Below, in pieces: positions 7,775 through 16,417 of a stretch of DNA of 58,776 nt. The first letter of the stretch is position 1. Each line of letters starts with the position of its first letter. The notes beneath the pieces were generated by a model, which saw nothing but the letters and a program-made list of their open reading frames with translations, made no database searches and was not told the DNA's origin. The position numbers and the translations under genes were made by a program. The stretch is from Bacteroidales bacterium (GTDB taxonomy: Bacteria > Bacteroidota > Bacteroidia > Bacteroidales > JAADJA01). The stretch is from assembly GCA_016783885.1 (NCBI GenBank), contig JADHVR010000012.1:1-58776 (forward strand), in the 5' to 3' direction.

Positions 7775-8713
7775 ATGTATAAATATCTTTTCGGCCCGGT
7801 GCCATCACGACGTCTTGGAATGTCTCTCGGAGTGGATCTTGTCCCTAAAAAAATTTGCTCACTCAACTGCTTATATTGTGAAGTTGGCCACACCACAAAA
7901 TTGACAACTGAAAGAAGAGAATACATTCTCTATGATAAAGTTACAAGTGAGCTAAATCATTATTTCGCAAACAATCCCAACCCTGATTATATTACGTTTT
8001 CAGGTTCCGGGGAGCCAACCCTCAACTCAAGAATAGGAGATGTTTTACAATTTATAAAACAAAAAAAGCCTGATATTCCGGTTGCTGTTTTAACCAATGG
8101 GACGCTTCTTTACGATAAAAAAATTCGTGATGAATTGATGGATGCAAATGTTGTCCTTCCATCACTTGATGCTGCAACGGAAATTACATTCCAAAAAATA
8201 AACCGCCCTGCGCCACAACTTACAGTTGAGAAATATGTTCAGGGATTAATCGATTTTAGAAACGAGTTTTCCGGACAAATATGGCTTGAAGTATTAATTG
8301 TTCCTGAATACAATAATAACATTGATAATTTAAAAGCTTTAAAAATGGCGTTTAAAGATATAAAACCCGACCATATCCAGTTAAATACACTTGATCGTCC
8401 CGGAACAGTGGCAGATATTCATGCTGCCAGCAACGAAGATTTGAAAAAAATTGTTGACTATTGGAAACTTGATAATGTTGAAATCATTGGTGCTGCTGTC
8501 GAAAGGAAAAATATTCAATCATACCGGAAGGATGCAGAAACAACAATTTTAGGTACAATTACAAGAAGGCCCTGCACAGTTGATGACCTTGTGAAAATAC
8601 TTGGTTTGCATATTAATGAAATCAATAAATACCTCGATGTTTTAGAGGCAGAAGGCAAAATTGAATCGGTTCGTCAGGAAAGAGGAGTATTTTATCAAAT
8701 TAAACATAAATAA
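7775..8713 (+). CDS. Radical SAM protein with C-terminal winged helix, copy 1
   Basis: A radical SAM enzyme of 312 residues. I chose the ATG at 7775, not the one at 7754, because the paralog at 35050 begins with the same MYKYLFGPVPSRRLGMSLGV. The cluster motif CSLNCLYC (CX3CX2C) is at residues 28-35, and the GEP motif appears as FSGSGEPTLNS. The TIM-barrel core runs to about residue 235. A small winged-helix domain follows (RRPCTVDDLVKILG, then YLDVLEAEGKIESVRQERG). This subfamily is common in anaerobes and archaea and is often annotated as wyosine-like, but no reaction is established. It heads a long co-directional run and lies behind regulatory promoter copy A. Confidence 0.85.
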   Translation: MYKYLFGPVPSRRLGMSLGVDLVPKKICSLNCLYCEVGHTTKLTTERREYILYDKVTSELNHYFANNPNPDYITFSGSGEPTLNSRIGDVLQFIKQKKPDIPVAVLTNGTLLYDKKIRDELMDANVVLPSLDAATEITFQKINRPAPQLTVEKYVQGLIDFRNEFSGQIWLEVLIVPEYNNNIDNLKALKMAFKDIKPDHIQLNTLDRPGTVADIHAASNEDLKKIVDYWKLDNVEIIGAAVERKNIQSYRKDAETTILGTITRRPCTVDDLVKILGLHINEINKYLDVLEAEGKIESVRQERGVFYQIKHK

Positions 8714-8735
8714 TTCTACATTAAAAATTAGCAAA

Positions 8736-9827
8736 ATGAAGAAAATAGGCTTAATAGTAAATCCCATTGCAGGAATGGGAGGCAGTGTCGGGTTAAAAGG
8801 GACTGATGGAGAAATATATAAAAAAGCCATAGAACTAGGTGCAAAACCAACAACACCTCAAAGAATTGAAGAAACGCTTTCGTTGATTAAAAGAGAAGAT
8901 ATTCATTTTATGGTTGCTCCCGGAAAAATGGGAGAAAACTCTATTGGGAAATTTGATTTTAAATACGAAATAGTATCTACAATAAATGAAGAAACAAATG
9001 CATCCGATACTAAAAGAATTGTTAAAAAGATGCTTGAGAAAAATATTGAACTATTGATTTTTGTTGGTGGTGATGGTACTGCAAGAGATATTTACGATGC
9101 CGTTGGCTTAAATATTCCTGTTATTGGTATTCCTTCTGGAGTAAAAATGTTTAGTCCTGTATTTGCACTATCTCCAAACGCTGCAGCCCAAATGATTAAC
9201 AATTACACTAAAGAACTTACCGAAAAAGAGGTTCTTGATATTGACGAAGAAGCCTTTAGAGAAAACAAAATATCAGCAAAATTATATGGATACCTGAAAG
9301 TCCCAAAAAACATAACACTTCTCCAGGCGAAAAAGGAACCCTCAAATGTAAGCAGGTCCGAAGAAGATATGAAAGAAGAAATTGCGGATTACCTTATGGA
9401 AAATCTGGAAAAAGAAACACTTTATATTTTGGGACCTGGAACCACTTTAAAAACAATTGCTGATAAAATGGGAGTGGAAAAAACCTTATTGGGTATAGAT
9501 GCTGTTTTCAATGGAGAGTTGGTTGGAATAGACTTGAATGAGAAAGGTTTATTAACGCTAATAAAGATGTATAATAAATCAACAATTATAGTTACTCCCA
9601 TTGGTGGAAACGGATTTATATTCGGAAGGGCAAGTAAACAATTTACGCCTGAAGTTTTAAAATTGATAGGAAAAAAAAATATAGTTGTTGTGGCAACCGA
9701 AGATAAAATCAATAAGTTGGAGTGTTTAAGGCTTGATACAGGGAATATTGAAGTAGATAAAAGCTTGAGTGGATTTACAAAAGTAATTACTGCATATAAA
9801 AAAGAAACAATTATCGAAGTAAAATGA
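8736..9827 (+). CDS. ATP-NAD/AcoX-family kinase-like protein
   Basis: A 363-residue protein of the ATP-NAD kinase / AcoX superfamily. The start at 8736 is chosen because it gives MKKIGLIVNPIAGMGGSVGL, the usual N-terminus; an upstream in-frame ATG would overlap the radical SAM gene. The nucleotide-binding motif is IFVGGDGTARDIYDAV, followed by IPSGVKM and later the glycine-rich ILGPGTTLKTIADKMG and TPIGGNGFIFGRA. This subgroup differs from true NAD kinase, which is encoded separately at 46776. Some AcoX relatives occur with acetoin or 2-keto acid enzymes; the substrate here is unknown. The next gene overlaps by ATGA. Confidence 0.75.
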   Translation: MKKIGLIVNPIAGMGGSVGLKGTDGEIYKKAIELGAKPTTPQRIEETLSLIKREDIHFMVAPGKMGENSIGKFDFKYEIVSTINEETNASDTKRIVKKMLEKNIELLIFVGGDGTARDIYDAVGLNIPVIGIPSGVKMFSPVFALSPNAAAQMINNYTKELTEKEVLDIDEEAFRENKISAKLYGYLKVPKNITLLQAKKEPSNVSRSEEDMKEEIADYLMENLEKETLYILGPGTTLKTIADKMGVEKTLLGIDAVFNGELVGIDLNEKGLLTLIKMYNKSTIIVTPIGGNGFIFGRASKQFTPEVLKLIGKKNIVVVATEDKINKLECLRLDTGNIEVDKSLSGFTKVITAYKKETIIEVK

Positions 9828-10789
9828 TAATCAATCTGCATATGAACGAAAATCCATATTTACCTGCTGAAAGTATTAGAAAAGCAGCGGTAAAAGGGAT
9901 GGAGAATGTAAACCGGTATTCCGAATTAAAATATTTGAATGAATTAAAAAAGCTTATTGGTAAATACAGCAATATTCCTTTAAACCGGGTAATTTTAAGT
10001 CCTGGTTCCGACTTTATTTTACGGGAGGTAATAAATATTTTCTCAAAAGACAGAAAAATTATTATGGTGAACCCATCATTTTTCCCGGTTTCGCAGTATG
10101 CAATGAAACTTGCACTTAAGCTAACAAAAATTCAACTTTCCCCTCCAGGTTTCAAATTAGATCCTGAACTTTTTTTAAATGAACTGGATGAACCAACCCT
10201 ATTAATAATTGACAACCCTAATAATCCAACAGGAGCATCCATTTTGGATAATAAATTGGTTGAAAATATCCTTCAAAATAAAAATGTTTTGCTTTTGGTA
10301 GATGAGGCATATTATGAATTTTCGGGGCAAACTTTTGCAGGCCTCATTAAAAAGTATCCAAACCTGGCAATAACAAGAACGATGGATAAGGCATTTTCTC
10401 TAGCCGGGTTTCGATTGGGGTATCTTTTGGCAGGCGATTATTTTAAAGATCAATTTTCCGATTTCCCGGCATTTTTATCCAAGCCGACCCTGTTTGCGGC
10501 AATTGAAGCCTTAAAAAATCCTGAATATGTAACTAAAAACATCAAAAAAATAATAAGTGAAAAAGCACGAATAGAAGAAGAACTAAAGAAAACAGGGATT
10601 GAAGTATTCCCTGGTAGTGCAAATTTTATTCTGATAAAATGTAAGATTCCCGACTTTGCAAGAAAGTTAATGGACTCCGGAATACTAATAAAAGATTTAT
10701 CCGAAGAATGGCTAAATGGTTTTTATAGAATTTCCATAGGCCTTCCTGAAGAAAATGATGCTTTATTATCAATCATTAAAAATAACTAA
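9824..10789 (+). CDS. PLP-dependent aminotransferase, HisC/CobD-like
   Basis: A fold-type I PLP enzyme of 321 residues, short for the family. It starts HMNENPYLP, like histidinol-phosphate aminotransferases and threonine-phosphate decarboxylases. The cofactor-binding pattern includes DNPNNPTGAS (130-139), VDEAYYEFSG and the Schiff-base lysine K189 in TRTMDKAFSLAGFRLGY. It overlaps the kinase-like gene by ATGA and is followed after 2 bases by a methyltransferase, so it is not in a histidine operon. The substrate is probably a phosphorylated or otherwise acidic amine. Decarboxylase activity cannot be excluded. Confidence 0.75.
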   Translation: MIINLHMNENPYLPAESIRKAAVKGMENVNRYSELKYLNELKKLIGKYSNIPLNRVILSPGSDFILREVINIFSKDRKIIMVNPSFFPVSQYAMKLALKLTKIQLSPPGFKLDPELFLNELDEPTLLIIDNPNNPTGASILDNKLVENILQNKNVLLLVDEAYYEFSGQTFAGLIKKYPNLAITRTMDKAFSLAGFRLGYLLAGDYFKDQFSDFPAFLSKPTLFAAIEALKNPEYVTKNIKKIISEKARIEEELKKTGIEVFPGSANFILIKCKIPDFARKLMDSGILIKDLSEEWLNGFYRISIGLPEENDALLSIIKNN

Positions 10790-10791
10790 CC

Positions 10792-11424
10792 ATGCCTAAA
10801 ACAGGACCTTTTGATAATTATTCCGATGAATATGATGATTGGTTTGTTATCAATAAATACGCTTTCCAATCGGAATTGAATGCCATAAAAAAAACTTTAC
10901 CGGAAAATGGAGATGCCATTGAGGTTGGCATTGGAAGTGGGATTTTTGCTGCACCATTGGGGATTAAAGAGGGAATAGAACCTTCCAAAGCCATGCGTGA
11001 AAAAGCAAAAAAAAGGGGTATCAGGGTTATGGATGCTGTTGCTGAAAACCTGCCTTACGCCGATAAAAGTAAAGATGTTGTTTTAATGATTACAACGATA
11101 TGTTTTGTTGATGACATTTATAAATCATTTCAAGAGGTGCATCGTGTTTTAAAAGATGATGGACATTTAATTATTGGATTTGTGGATAAAAACAGCCCGG
11201 TTGGAAAATTTTATTTAGAACAAAAAGACGAAAATGTTTTTTATAAAGATGCTGTATTTTGGGGGACAGAAGAATTATACGAAATATTAAAGGATACAGG
11301 ATTTAAAATCAATAATACATATCAAACTGTTTTCGGAAAAATTGAAGAAGTAAAACAAGTACAAAATGTGTTGGTTGGTTATGGGCAAGGTAGTTTTGTT
11401 GTGATTAAAGCTCAAAAATTATGA
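10792..11424 (+). CDS. Class I SAM-dependent methyltransferase
   Basis: A 210-residue methyltransferase (methyltransferase-11 type). Motif I is AIEVGIGSGIFAAPLGI, with EPSKAM as the acidic beta-2 end, AENLPYADKSKDVVLM as motif II and EVHRVLKDDGHLIIGFVD as motif III. It lies 2 bases after the aminotransferase and overlaps the manganese exporter gene by ATGA. That makes a tight set of radical SAM, kinase-like, aminotransferase, methyltransferase and exporter genes. The substrate is unknown. Confidence 0.8.
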   Translation: MPKTGPFDNYSDEYDDWFVINKYAFQSELNAIKKTLPENGDAIEVGIGSGIFAAPLGIKEGIEPSKAMREKAKKRGIRVMDAVAENLPYADKSKDVVLMITTICFVDDIYKSFQEVHRVLKDDGHLIIGFVDKNSPVGKFYLEQKDENVFYKDAVFWGTEELYEILKDTGFKINNTYQTVFGKIEEVKQVQNVLVGYGQGSFVVIKAQKL

Positions 11425-12452
11425 TGGGAACAATTTATCAAATATTTTTAAATGCCTTCATGATAACTGGTTTTGTATTTGTAATGATGCTGGTTATTGA
11501 ATATGTGAATGTCCAGTCGCGGGGAATATGGCAAAAAAGCTTTACAGGAAATAAGTGGCGGCAATACCTAATTGCAGGTATTTTGGGTGCTATCCCGGGA
11601 TGTCTCGGAGCATTTACAATGGTTGCCCTGTTCTCGCACCGCCTGGTTTCTTTTGGGGCATTGGTCACCGCAATGATCGCTACCAGTGGCGACGAAGCCT
11701 TTGTGATGTTCGCCATGTTCCCCAAACAAGCAGCCTTGTTAACAGTACTTCTTTTTATGATTGGCATTTTGGCAGGATATATAACTGACAAATTTTATGT
11801 GCCAAAAGGAATCATTGGGAAATTTTCTGAAAAGGATTTGCCACTGCATGATGAGCCGCAATGCAAGTGTTTTCAAAAAGATAATCTTTGTGGTTATTTA
11901 TTTCATCCTTCGTTTTATCGGCAGGCTCTTTCCATCATTGTAATGTTGCTTATTTTGGGTGTCCTGACCGGAATCCTGGCCGGGGGCGCAAAGATTTGGA
12001 TGAAAACCACTATTTTGCTTTCACTTGGGTTTTCCTTTTTTGTGGTGGTAAGTGTTCCGGATCATTTTCTTAAAAAACATATTTGGGATCATATTGTGAA
12101 AGTACATATCCCCCGGATTTTTTTGTGGACATTCGGAACTCTTCTCGCCATTCATTTTTTAATGAATTACATCGACATCCATGCCTGGTTATCAGATAAT
12201 ATGCTCATGGTACTTTTTGTTGCCATTTTAATCGGAATCATTCCCGAATCAGGTCCACATTTGATTTTTGTTACTTTGTTTTTTCAGGGAGCCATTCCTT
12301 TTAGTGTGCTTTTGGCAAGTTCAATATCGCAGGACGGACATGGGTCGCTTCCTTTACTTGCTGAATCAAAGCGGGGATTTGTGGCTGTGAAGTTGGTGAA
12401 TATTATCTATGCTCTGGTTTTTGGATTGATTGGTTATTTAATAGGTTTTTAG
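11421..12452 (+). CDS. Putative manganese exporter (ArsP_2 / 10-TM family)
   Basis: A 343-residue polytopic inner-membrane protein with about 10 hydrophobic helices. It resembles the putative manganese / heavy-metal transporter family: two related halves with IAGILGAIPGCLGAF and LIGIIPESGPHLIFV, and a loop ATSGDEAFVMFAMFP with conserved acidic residues. A Cys/His loop (DEPQCKCFQKDNLCG) in the middle could bind metal. The GTG/ATG context shows an ATGA overlap with the methyltransferase. Together with the ZIP importer at 16.4 kb, it points to metal balance as one job of this run. Direction of transport is inferred from the family. Confidence 0.75.
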   Translation: MMGTIYQIFLNAFMITGFVFVMMLVIEYVNVQSRGIWQKSFTGNKWRQYLIAGILGAIPGCLGAFTMVALFSHRLVSFGALVTAMIATSGDEAFVMFAMFPKQAALLTVLLFMIGILAGYITDKFYVPKGIIGKFSEKDLPLHDEPQCKCFQKDNLCGYLFHPSFYRQALSIIVMLLILGVLTGILAGGAKIWMKTTILLSLGFSFFVVVSVPDHFLKKHIWDHIVKVHIPRIFLWTFGTLLAIHFLMNYIDIHAWLSDNMLMVLFVAILIGIIPESGPHLIFVTLFFQGAIPFSVLLASSISQDGHGSLPLLAESKRGFVAVKLVNIIYALVFGLIGYLIGF

Positions 12453-12475
12453 TATGAAAGGATATCAGGTCTGAA

Positions 12476-13696
12476 ATGAAATTGTCGCCCAACATATCCA
12501 AAAGGAATTTTTATTCGCTGCTGTGGCATGCCGGGTTTTTAGCACTTGCGCAGGTTTTTATGGATGTGGATACAATAATTCCGGCAATGCTGGTTGATGC
12601 CGGAGGCAGTGCAGTTCAAATTGGAATACTAACAGCAATCATGCTGGGTGGATCCAGTTTCACTCAGTTGATTTATGCCCCGTTTATCAGCAATTATCAT
12701 TTCAAGAAAAAGTTTTTACTTCTGGGTATTAACTCAAGGATTTTTTCCTTACTCGGACTGGGGCTCATGCTTTTCTTTGCATCCTTTATCGGAGAATCAA
12801 ATATTATCTGGCTGATCTTTATTCTGATCACTATTTTCTCCTTCGGTGGAGCTTTTGCCAATGTGAGCTATACCGACATTTTAGGCAAATCAGTAATGCA
12901 AAGTTCACGCAAATCATTTTTCTCTATAAGGCAGGTTATTACTGGGATTTTATTGTTTTTTTCTGCCATGCTTGCTAAAAAAGTTTTAACCTTATCGGCA
13001 TATCCTACCAATTACGCATACATGTTTTTTATTGCTTTTGGAGCACTTTTCATTGCATCGTTTGGTTTTTGGAACATTAAAGAAGTAACCCCATCACAGA
13101 TGGCTATTAAAAATCCGACTCACTTTTTTCAATTGATTAAAACCGAACTAAAACAAAATAAAAAACTAAAATACTTCCTGGGACTTATCAATACGATGGG
13201 CATTAGTATTTCCCTGTTGCCTTTTGTAATTCTATATTCTAAAGAATTTTATCACACAGAGAGTACTGACACGGGCTTATTCTTATTTTACAAGATCATT
13301 GGAAGCGTGGCAGTAGGTTTTATCTTGTTTTTCCTTGCAGGAAGATATAAATACCGCTATCTGCTATATGGAAGTGCAGTACTGGCTTTTACTTTACCGA
13401 TGTTTATATTTCTGTCCTCTGAAATGCCTTCATTCGGTATTATTTTTTTTATCGGTGGCATCATTTTTACAGCCTATTATATTTCGATGAATGGCGTATT
13501 GTTAGAAGTTTCGGGAACTGAAAACCGTACTTTATACACAGGTATAACTGGTGCAGGAAATATTCTGCCTGCCCTTTTCCCTTTGCTTGGAGGATGGATC
13601 ATTAAGCAGTTTGGGTTTCAACCTTTTTTCATGCTGTTTATGGCCATAATTTTGTCCTCTTTGTTTTTTATCTATAAAATTAATTGTAAAAAATAA
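12476..13696 (+). CDS. MFS transporter
   Basis: A 406-residue protein with about 12 predicted membrane helices of the major facilitator type. Residues 1-190 form the first half; a hydrophilic loop around residues 197-220 (KEVTPSQMAIKNPTHFFQLI) separates it from the second half. The substrate cannot be read from the sequence. It follows the manganese exporter after 23 bases and precedes the flavin oxidoreductase by 4 bases, so it is probably co-transcribed with them. Confidence 0.75.
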   Translation: MKLSPNISKRNFYSLLWHAGFLALAQVFMDVDTIIPAMLVDAGGSAVQIGILTAIMLGGSSFTQLIYAPFISNYHFKKKFLLLGINSRIFSLLGLGLMLFFASFIGESNIIWLIFILITIFSFGGAFANVSYTDILGKSVMQSSRKSFFSIRQVITGILLFFSAMLAKKVLTLSAYPTNYAYMFFIAFGALFIASFGFWNIKEVTPSQMAIKNPTHFFQLIKTELKQNKKLKYFLGLINTMGISISLLPFVILYSKEFYHTESTDTGLFLFYKIIGSVAVGFILFFLAGRYKYRYLLYGSAVLAFTLPMFIFLSSEMPSFGIIFFIGGIIFTAYYISMNGVLLEVSGTENRTLYTGITGAGNILPALFPLLGGWIIKQFGFQPFFMLFMAIILSSLFFIYKINCKK

Positions 13697-13700
13697 AAAT

Positions 13701-15560
13701 ATGTTACAATTACAAAGCAATTTCATTTTTCCTCCTATTAAACTTGGTTATACTGACGGAGACGGTAAAATAACCCAAAAACACCTTGAATTTTACAGGA
13801 AAAGAATTAAATATATTGGTGCCATAACACCGGAACCGCTATATATGGATCCGGGATTGAGGGAACTGCCCACTCAACTTGGTATTGATAATGAAAATAA
13901 AATCCCAGGATTGAAGTTGCTCAACGAGGTCATTCACCGGTACGGTGCCAAATCAATTGCACACCTGAACCATCCCGGAAGAATGTCCAATCCTAAAATA
14001 CCTGGAAATTTCTTTTGGTCATCAACTGATAAAGCCTGTGAAAACGGCGGTGCCGCTCCCGAAAAAATGAACAGGCAAATGATGGATTCGGTGATTGAAT
14101 TATTTGTTGACAACGCAAGAAGGGCTTTGGTTTCCGGGTTTGATATGATCGAACTTCAATTTGGGCATGGCTATTTAATGGCACAATTCATTTCACCGGC
14201 AGTCAACGATAGGGGTGATGAATATGGCGGTAGTTTTGAGAACAGGATCAAATTTCCGCTTGAAGTGGCAAAAGCAGTCAGGGAAGCGGTTGATATTCCA
14301 ATCATCGCAAGGATCAGTGGGGATGAAATGATTCCCGATGGATTTCATATTGAGGATATGGTTAAGTTTTCACAGTTGCTGAAAACGAATGGTATAAATG
14401 CAATTCATGTCTCTGCCGGCTCTGTTTGTTCAACGCCCCCCTGGTTTTTTCAGCATATGTTTGTTCCAAAAGGTAAAACATGGGAACTTGCCAGGCAAAT
14501 TAAAAATGAAGTAAATATTCCAACAATATTTGTAGGGCAGATTAACAGAAGAGAAGATATTGAAAATCTTACGAAAAATTATAATGCTGATTGCATAGCC
14601 ATTGGCAGGGCATTAATTGCCGATCCTGATTTTATCGGAAAATGTATAAGTAAAGTAGAAGGAAATATTCGTCCATGCCTTGCCTGTGCAGAAGGTTGTC
14701 TGGGTGGTGTAAAATCAGGACAGGGTCTTCAATGTCTTGTGAATCCTGAAATTGCAAAAGAAACTAAGGTTTTTACCCTGGCTGATAAGTCAAAACATTA
14801 TGCTGTTGTTGGAGGTGGCCTGGCAGGAATGGAAGCTGCTTTAACATTGAACAGAAGAGGTCATCATGTTGATCTTTACGAAAAAAATGAATTAGGAGGG
14901 CAATTTAACCTGGCTCCGCTTACGCCAAATAAAAAATCTATGGCTGCTTTAGTTCCATACTTTATAAAAGAATTAAAAGATAATAACATAAATGTTATTT
15001 ATAAAGAAGCCGTGAAATCAGATTTAATTAATAAATATGATGGAGTAATTATTGCATCCGGCTCTAAACCTGCAAGTATTAAAATACCCGGCTTAAATAA
15101 ACCCTATTGGGCGGAGATCTTGCGTAAAGAAAATTTACCAAAAAATAAAAAAGTATTGATAATTGGGGGAGGCCTTATCGGTGTTGATATAGCAACAGCG
15201 TTAATTCCCCTGAACAACCAGGTAATTATTGTTAAAAGAACAACTGATTTTGGAGAAGATATGGAAATGATTGCTAAAACCCTTTCTTTAAAAATGATGA
15301 AAGAAAAAGGGACTGTTTTCAGTGATCATACTTACATTAAAAAAGTAGAAGGTAGTACGATTTATGCCATTAAAAATGGGAAAAGCATTCAATTCAATGA
15401 TGTTGACTTAATCGTGGTTTCAACAGGTATGAGGAGTTTTAATCCATTAAAGGATGAATTGGAAAATGATATTCCGGTTTACCTTGTTGGTGATGCTAAA
15501 AAAACAGGGAACGCACAAGACGCTATAAAAGATGCGTATGAAATTGTAAAAGCATTATAA
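13701..15560 (+). CDS. NADH:flavin oxidoreductase with Fe-S and FAD/NAD domains
   Basis: A 619-residue enzyme of the 2,4-dienoyl-CoA reductase / trimethylamine dehydrogenase type. Residues 1-320 are an FMN-binding TIM barrel of the old yellow enzyme family (IAHLNHPGRMSNP; GHGYLMAQFISPAVNDRGD). A [4Fe-4S] cluster motif follows at C326, C329, C333 and C345. Residues 365-619 form an FAD/NAD-binding module (VVGGGLAGMEAA at about 369-380, second GxGxxG near LIIGGGLIGVDIA). Such proteins reduce activated double bonds or demethylate amines, passing electrons from NAD(P)H through FAD and Fe-S to FMN. The substrate is unknown. Confidence 0.85.
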   Translation: MLQLQSNFIFPPIKLGYTDGDGKITQKHLEFYRKRIKYIGAITPEPLYMDPGLRELPTQLGIDNENKIPGLKLLNEVIHRYGAKSIAHLNHPGRMSNPKIPGNFFWSSTDKACENGGAAPEKMNRQMMDSVIELFVDNARRALVSGFDMIELQFGHGYLMAQFISPAVNDRGDEYGGSFENRIKFPLEVAKAVREAVDIPIIARISGDEMIPDGFHIEDMVKFSQLLKTNGINAIHVSAGSVCSTPPWFFQHMFVPKGKTWELARQIKNEVNIPTIFVGQINRREDIENLTKNYNADCIAIGRALIADPDFIGKCISKVEGNIRPCLACAEGCLGGVKSGQGLQCLVNPEIAKETKVFTLADKSKHYAVVGGGLAGMEAALTLNRRGHHVDLYEKNELGGQFNLAPLTPNKKSMAALVPYFIKELKDNNINVIYKEAVKSDLINKYDGVIIASGSKPASIKIPGLNKPYWAEILRKENLPKNKKVLIIGGGLIGVDIATALIPLNNQVIIVKRTTDFGEDMEMIAKTLSLKMMKEKGTVFSDHTYIKKVEGSTIYAIKNGKSIQFNDVDLIVVSTGMRSFNPLKDELENDIPVYLVGDAKKTGNAQDAIKDAYEIVKAL

Positions 15561-15576
15561 CGAAATATTTAAACAA

Positions 15577-15987
15577 ATGAAATTATTAATGATTTACATG
15601 AACAGCTTTTTGTATAATCCAACGATAAAGACTATTGACTCAATGCCTGATTGCACTGAAGAAAAAAATTTCGAAAATATTCAGGCTGCATTTATTCAAG
15701 TCGAAAAAGAAGATGAAGAAAACGAAACAGCAGTTAAAAAAAAGTTATTAAAAAACATTAAATGGATTGCAGGTAAAAACAATACCAAAAAAATTATTTT
15801 ACATTCCTTTGCTCATTTATCGGAAAGTAAAGCTGAACCTGAATTTACAAAATTATTGTTTAACAATATAGATGAACGACTTACAAATTCAGGATTTGAA
15901 GTTGAACAAACACCCTTTGGATATTTTTTAGATTTAAAAATTGATGCTCCCGGATTTTCACTGGCAAGATTATTTAAAGGTTTATAA
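15577..15987 (+). CDS. Stand-alone archaeal-type threonyl-tRNA synthetase editing domain
   Basis: A 136-residue protein resembling the archaeal ThrRS N-terminal editing domain (D-aminoacyl-tRNA deacylase-like fold) without any synthetase. Shared landmarks are the start KLLMIYMNSF, the ILHSFAHLSESKAEPEF segment (archaeal AHLS with the catalytic-area histidine, here H80) and the TPFGYFLDLKIDAPGFSLA end (archaeal PFGWYK...GHPLAEL). As I recall the archaeal enzyme, catalytic Tyr and Lys follow PFGW; here those positions read Phe and Leu. Canonical Ser-tRNA(Thr) deacylation is therefore doubtful. It is packed between the oxidoreductase and a VOC gene. Confidence 0.7.
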   Translation: MKLLMIYMNSFLYNPTIKTIDSMPDCTEEKNFENIQAAFIQVEKEDEENETAVKKKLLKNIKWIAGKNNTKKIILHSFAHLSESKAEPEFTKLLFNNIDERLTNSGFEVEQTPFGYFLDLKIDAPGFSLARLFKGL

Positions 15988-15988
15988 A

Positions 15989-16363
15989 ATGAAATTTGAA
16001 CACATCGCATTATCAGTTTCTGATCATCAAGAGATCGAGAGATTTTATACGAATGTTCTTGGAATGAAGCAAATAAAAAACTTTGTTTTAAGAAAGGGCC
16101 TCGCTGCTAATATTTTCGGAATCAATAAAGAAATTAATGTTTTCCTTTTGCAAAAAGACAGCGTGGTTTTTGAAATATTCGTAACAACAGGATACAGAAA
16201 ACAAACATTTGATCATGTTTGTATTTCGATTAAAAACAGGGAGGAGTTTATTAATAAGGCTATGCTAAACGGATATAAGGTTATACGCATAAAAAGGGAA
16301 ATTTTTGATTTGATATTTATAAAAGATAAATATGGAAATATATTCGAAATAAAGGAAATGTAA
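15989..16363 (+). CDS. VOC (glyoxalase-fold) family protein, copy 2
   Basis: A 124-residue single VOC domain. I start it at 15989, one base after the previous stop, because this aligns residue for residue with the VOC protein at 6652; an in-frame ATG 16 codons earlier lies inside the ThrRS-editing-domain gene. Metal ligand positions H5, E62, H76 and E120 are kept. Identity to copy 1 is about 55% by eye, over the whole length and without gaps, so the pair probably arose by duplication or both entered with the island. The substrate is unknown. Confidence 0.8.
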   Translation: MKFEHIALSVSDHQEIERFYTNVLGMKQIKNFVLRKGLAANIFGINKEINVFLLQKDSVVFEIFVTTGYRKQTFDHVCISIKNREEFINKAMLNGYKVIRIKREIFDLIFIKDKYGNIFEIKEM

Positions 16364-16417
16364 AAAATTTTTAAACCCAGAAAATGATGAATTTTTGATT
16401 TGCTGTAAATAACAAAA

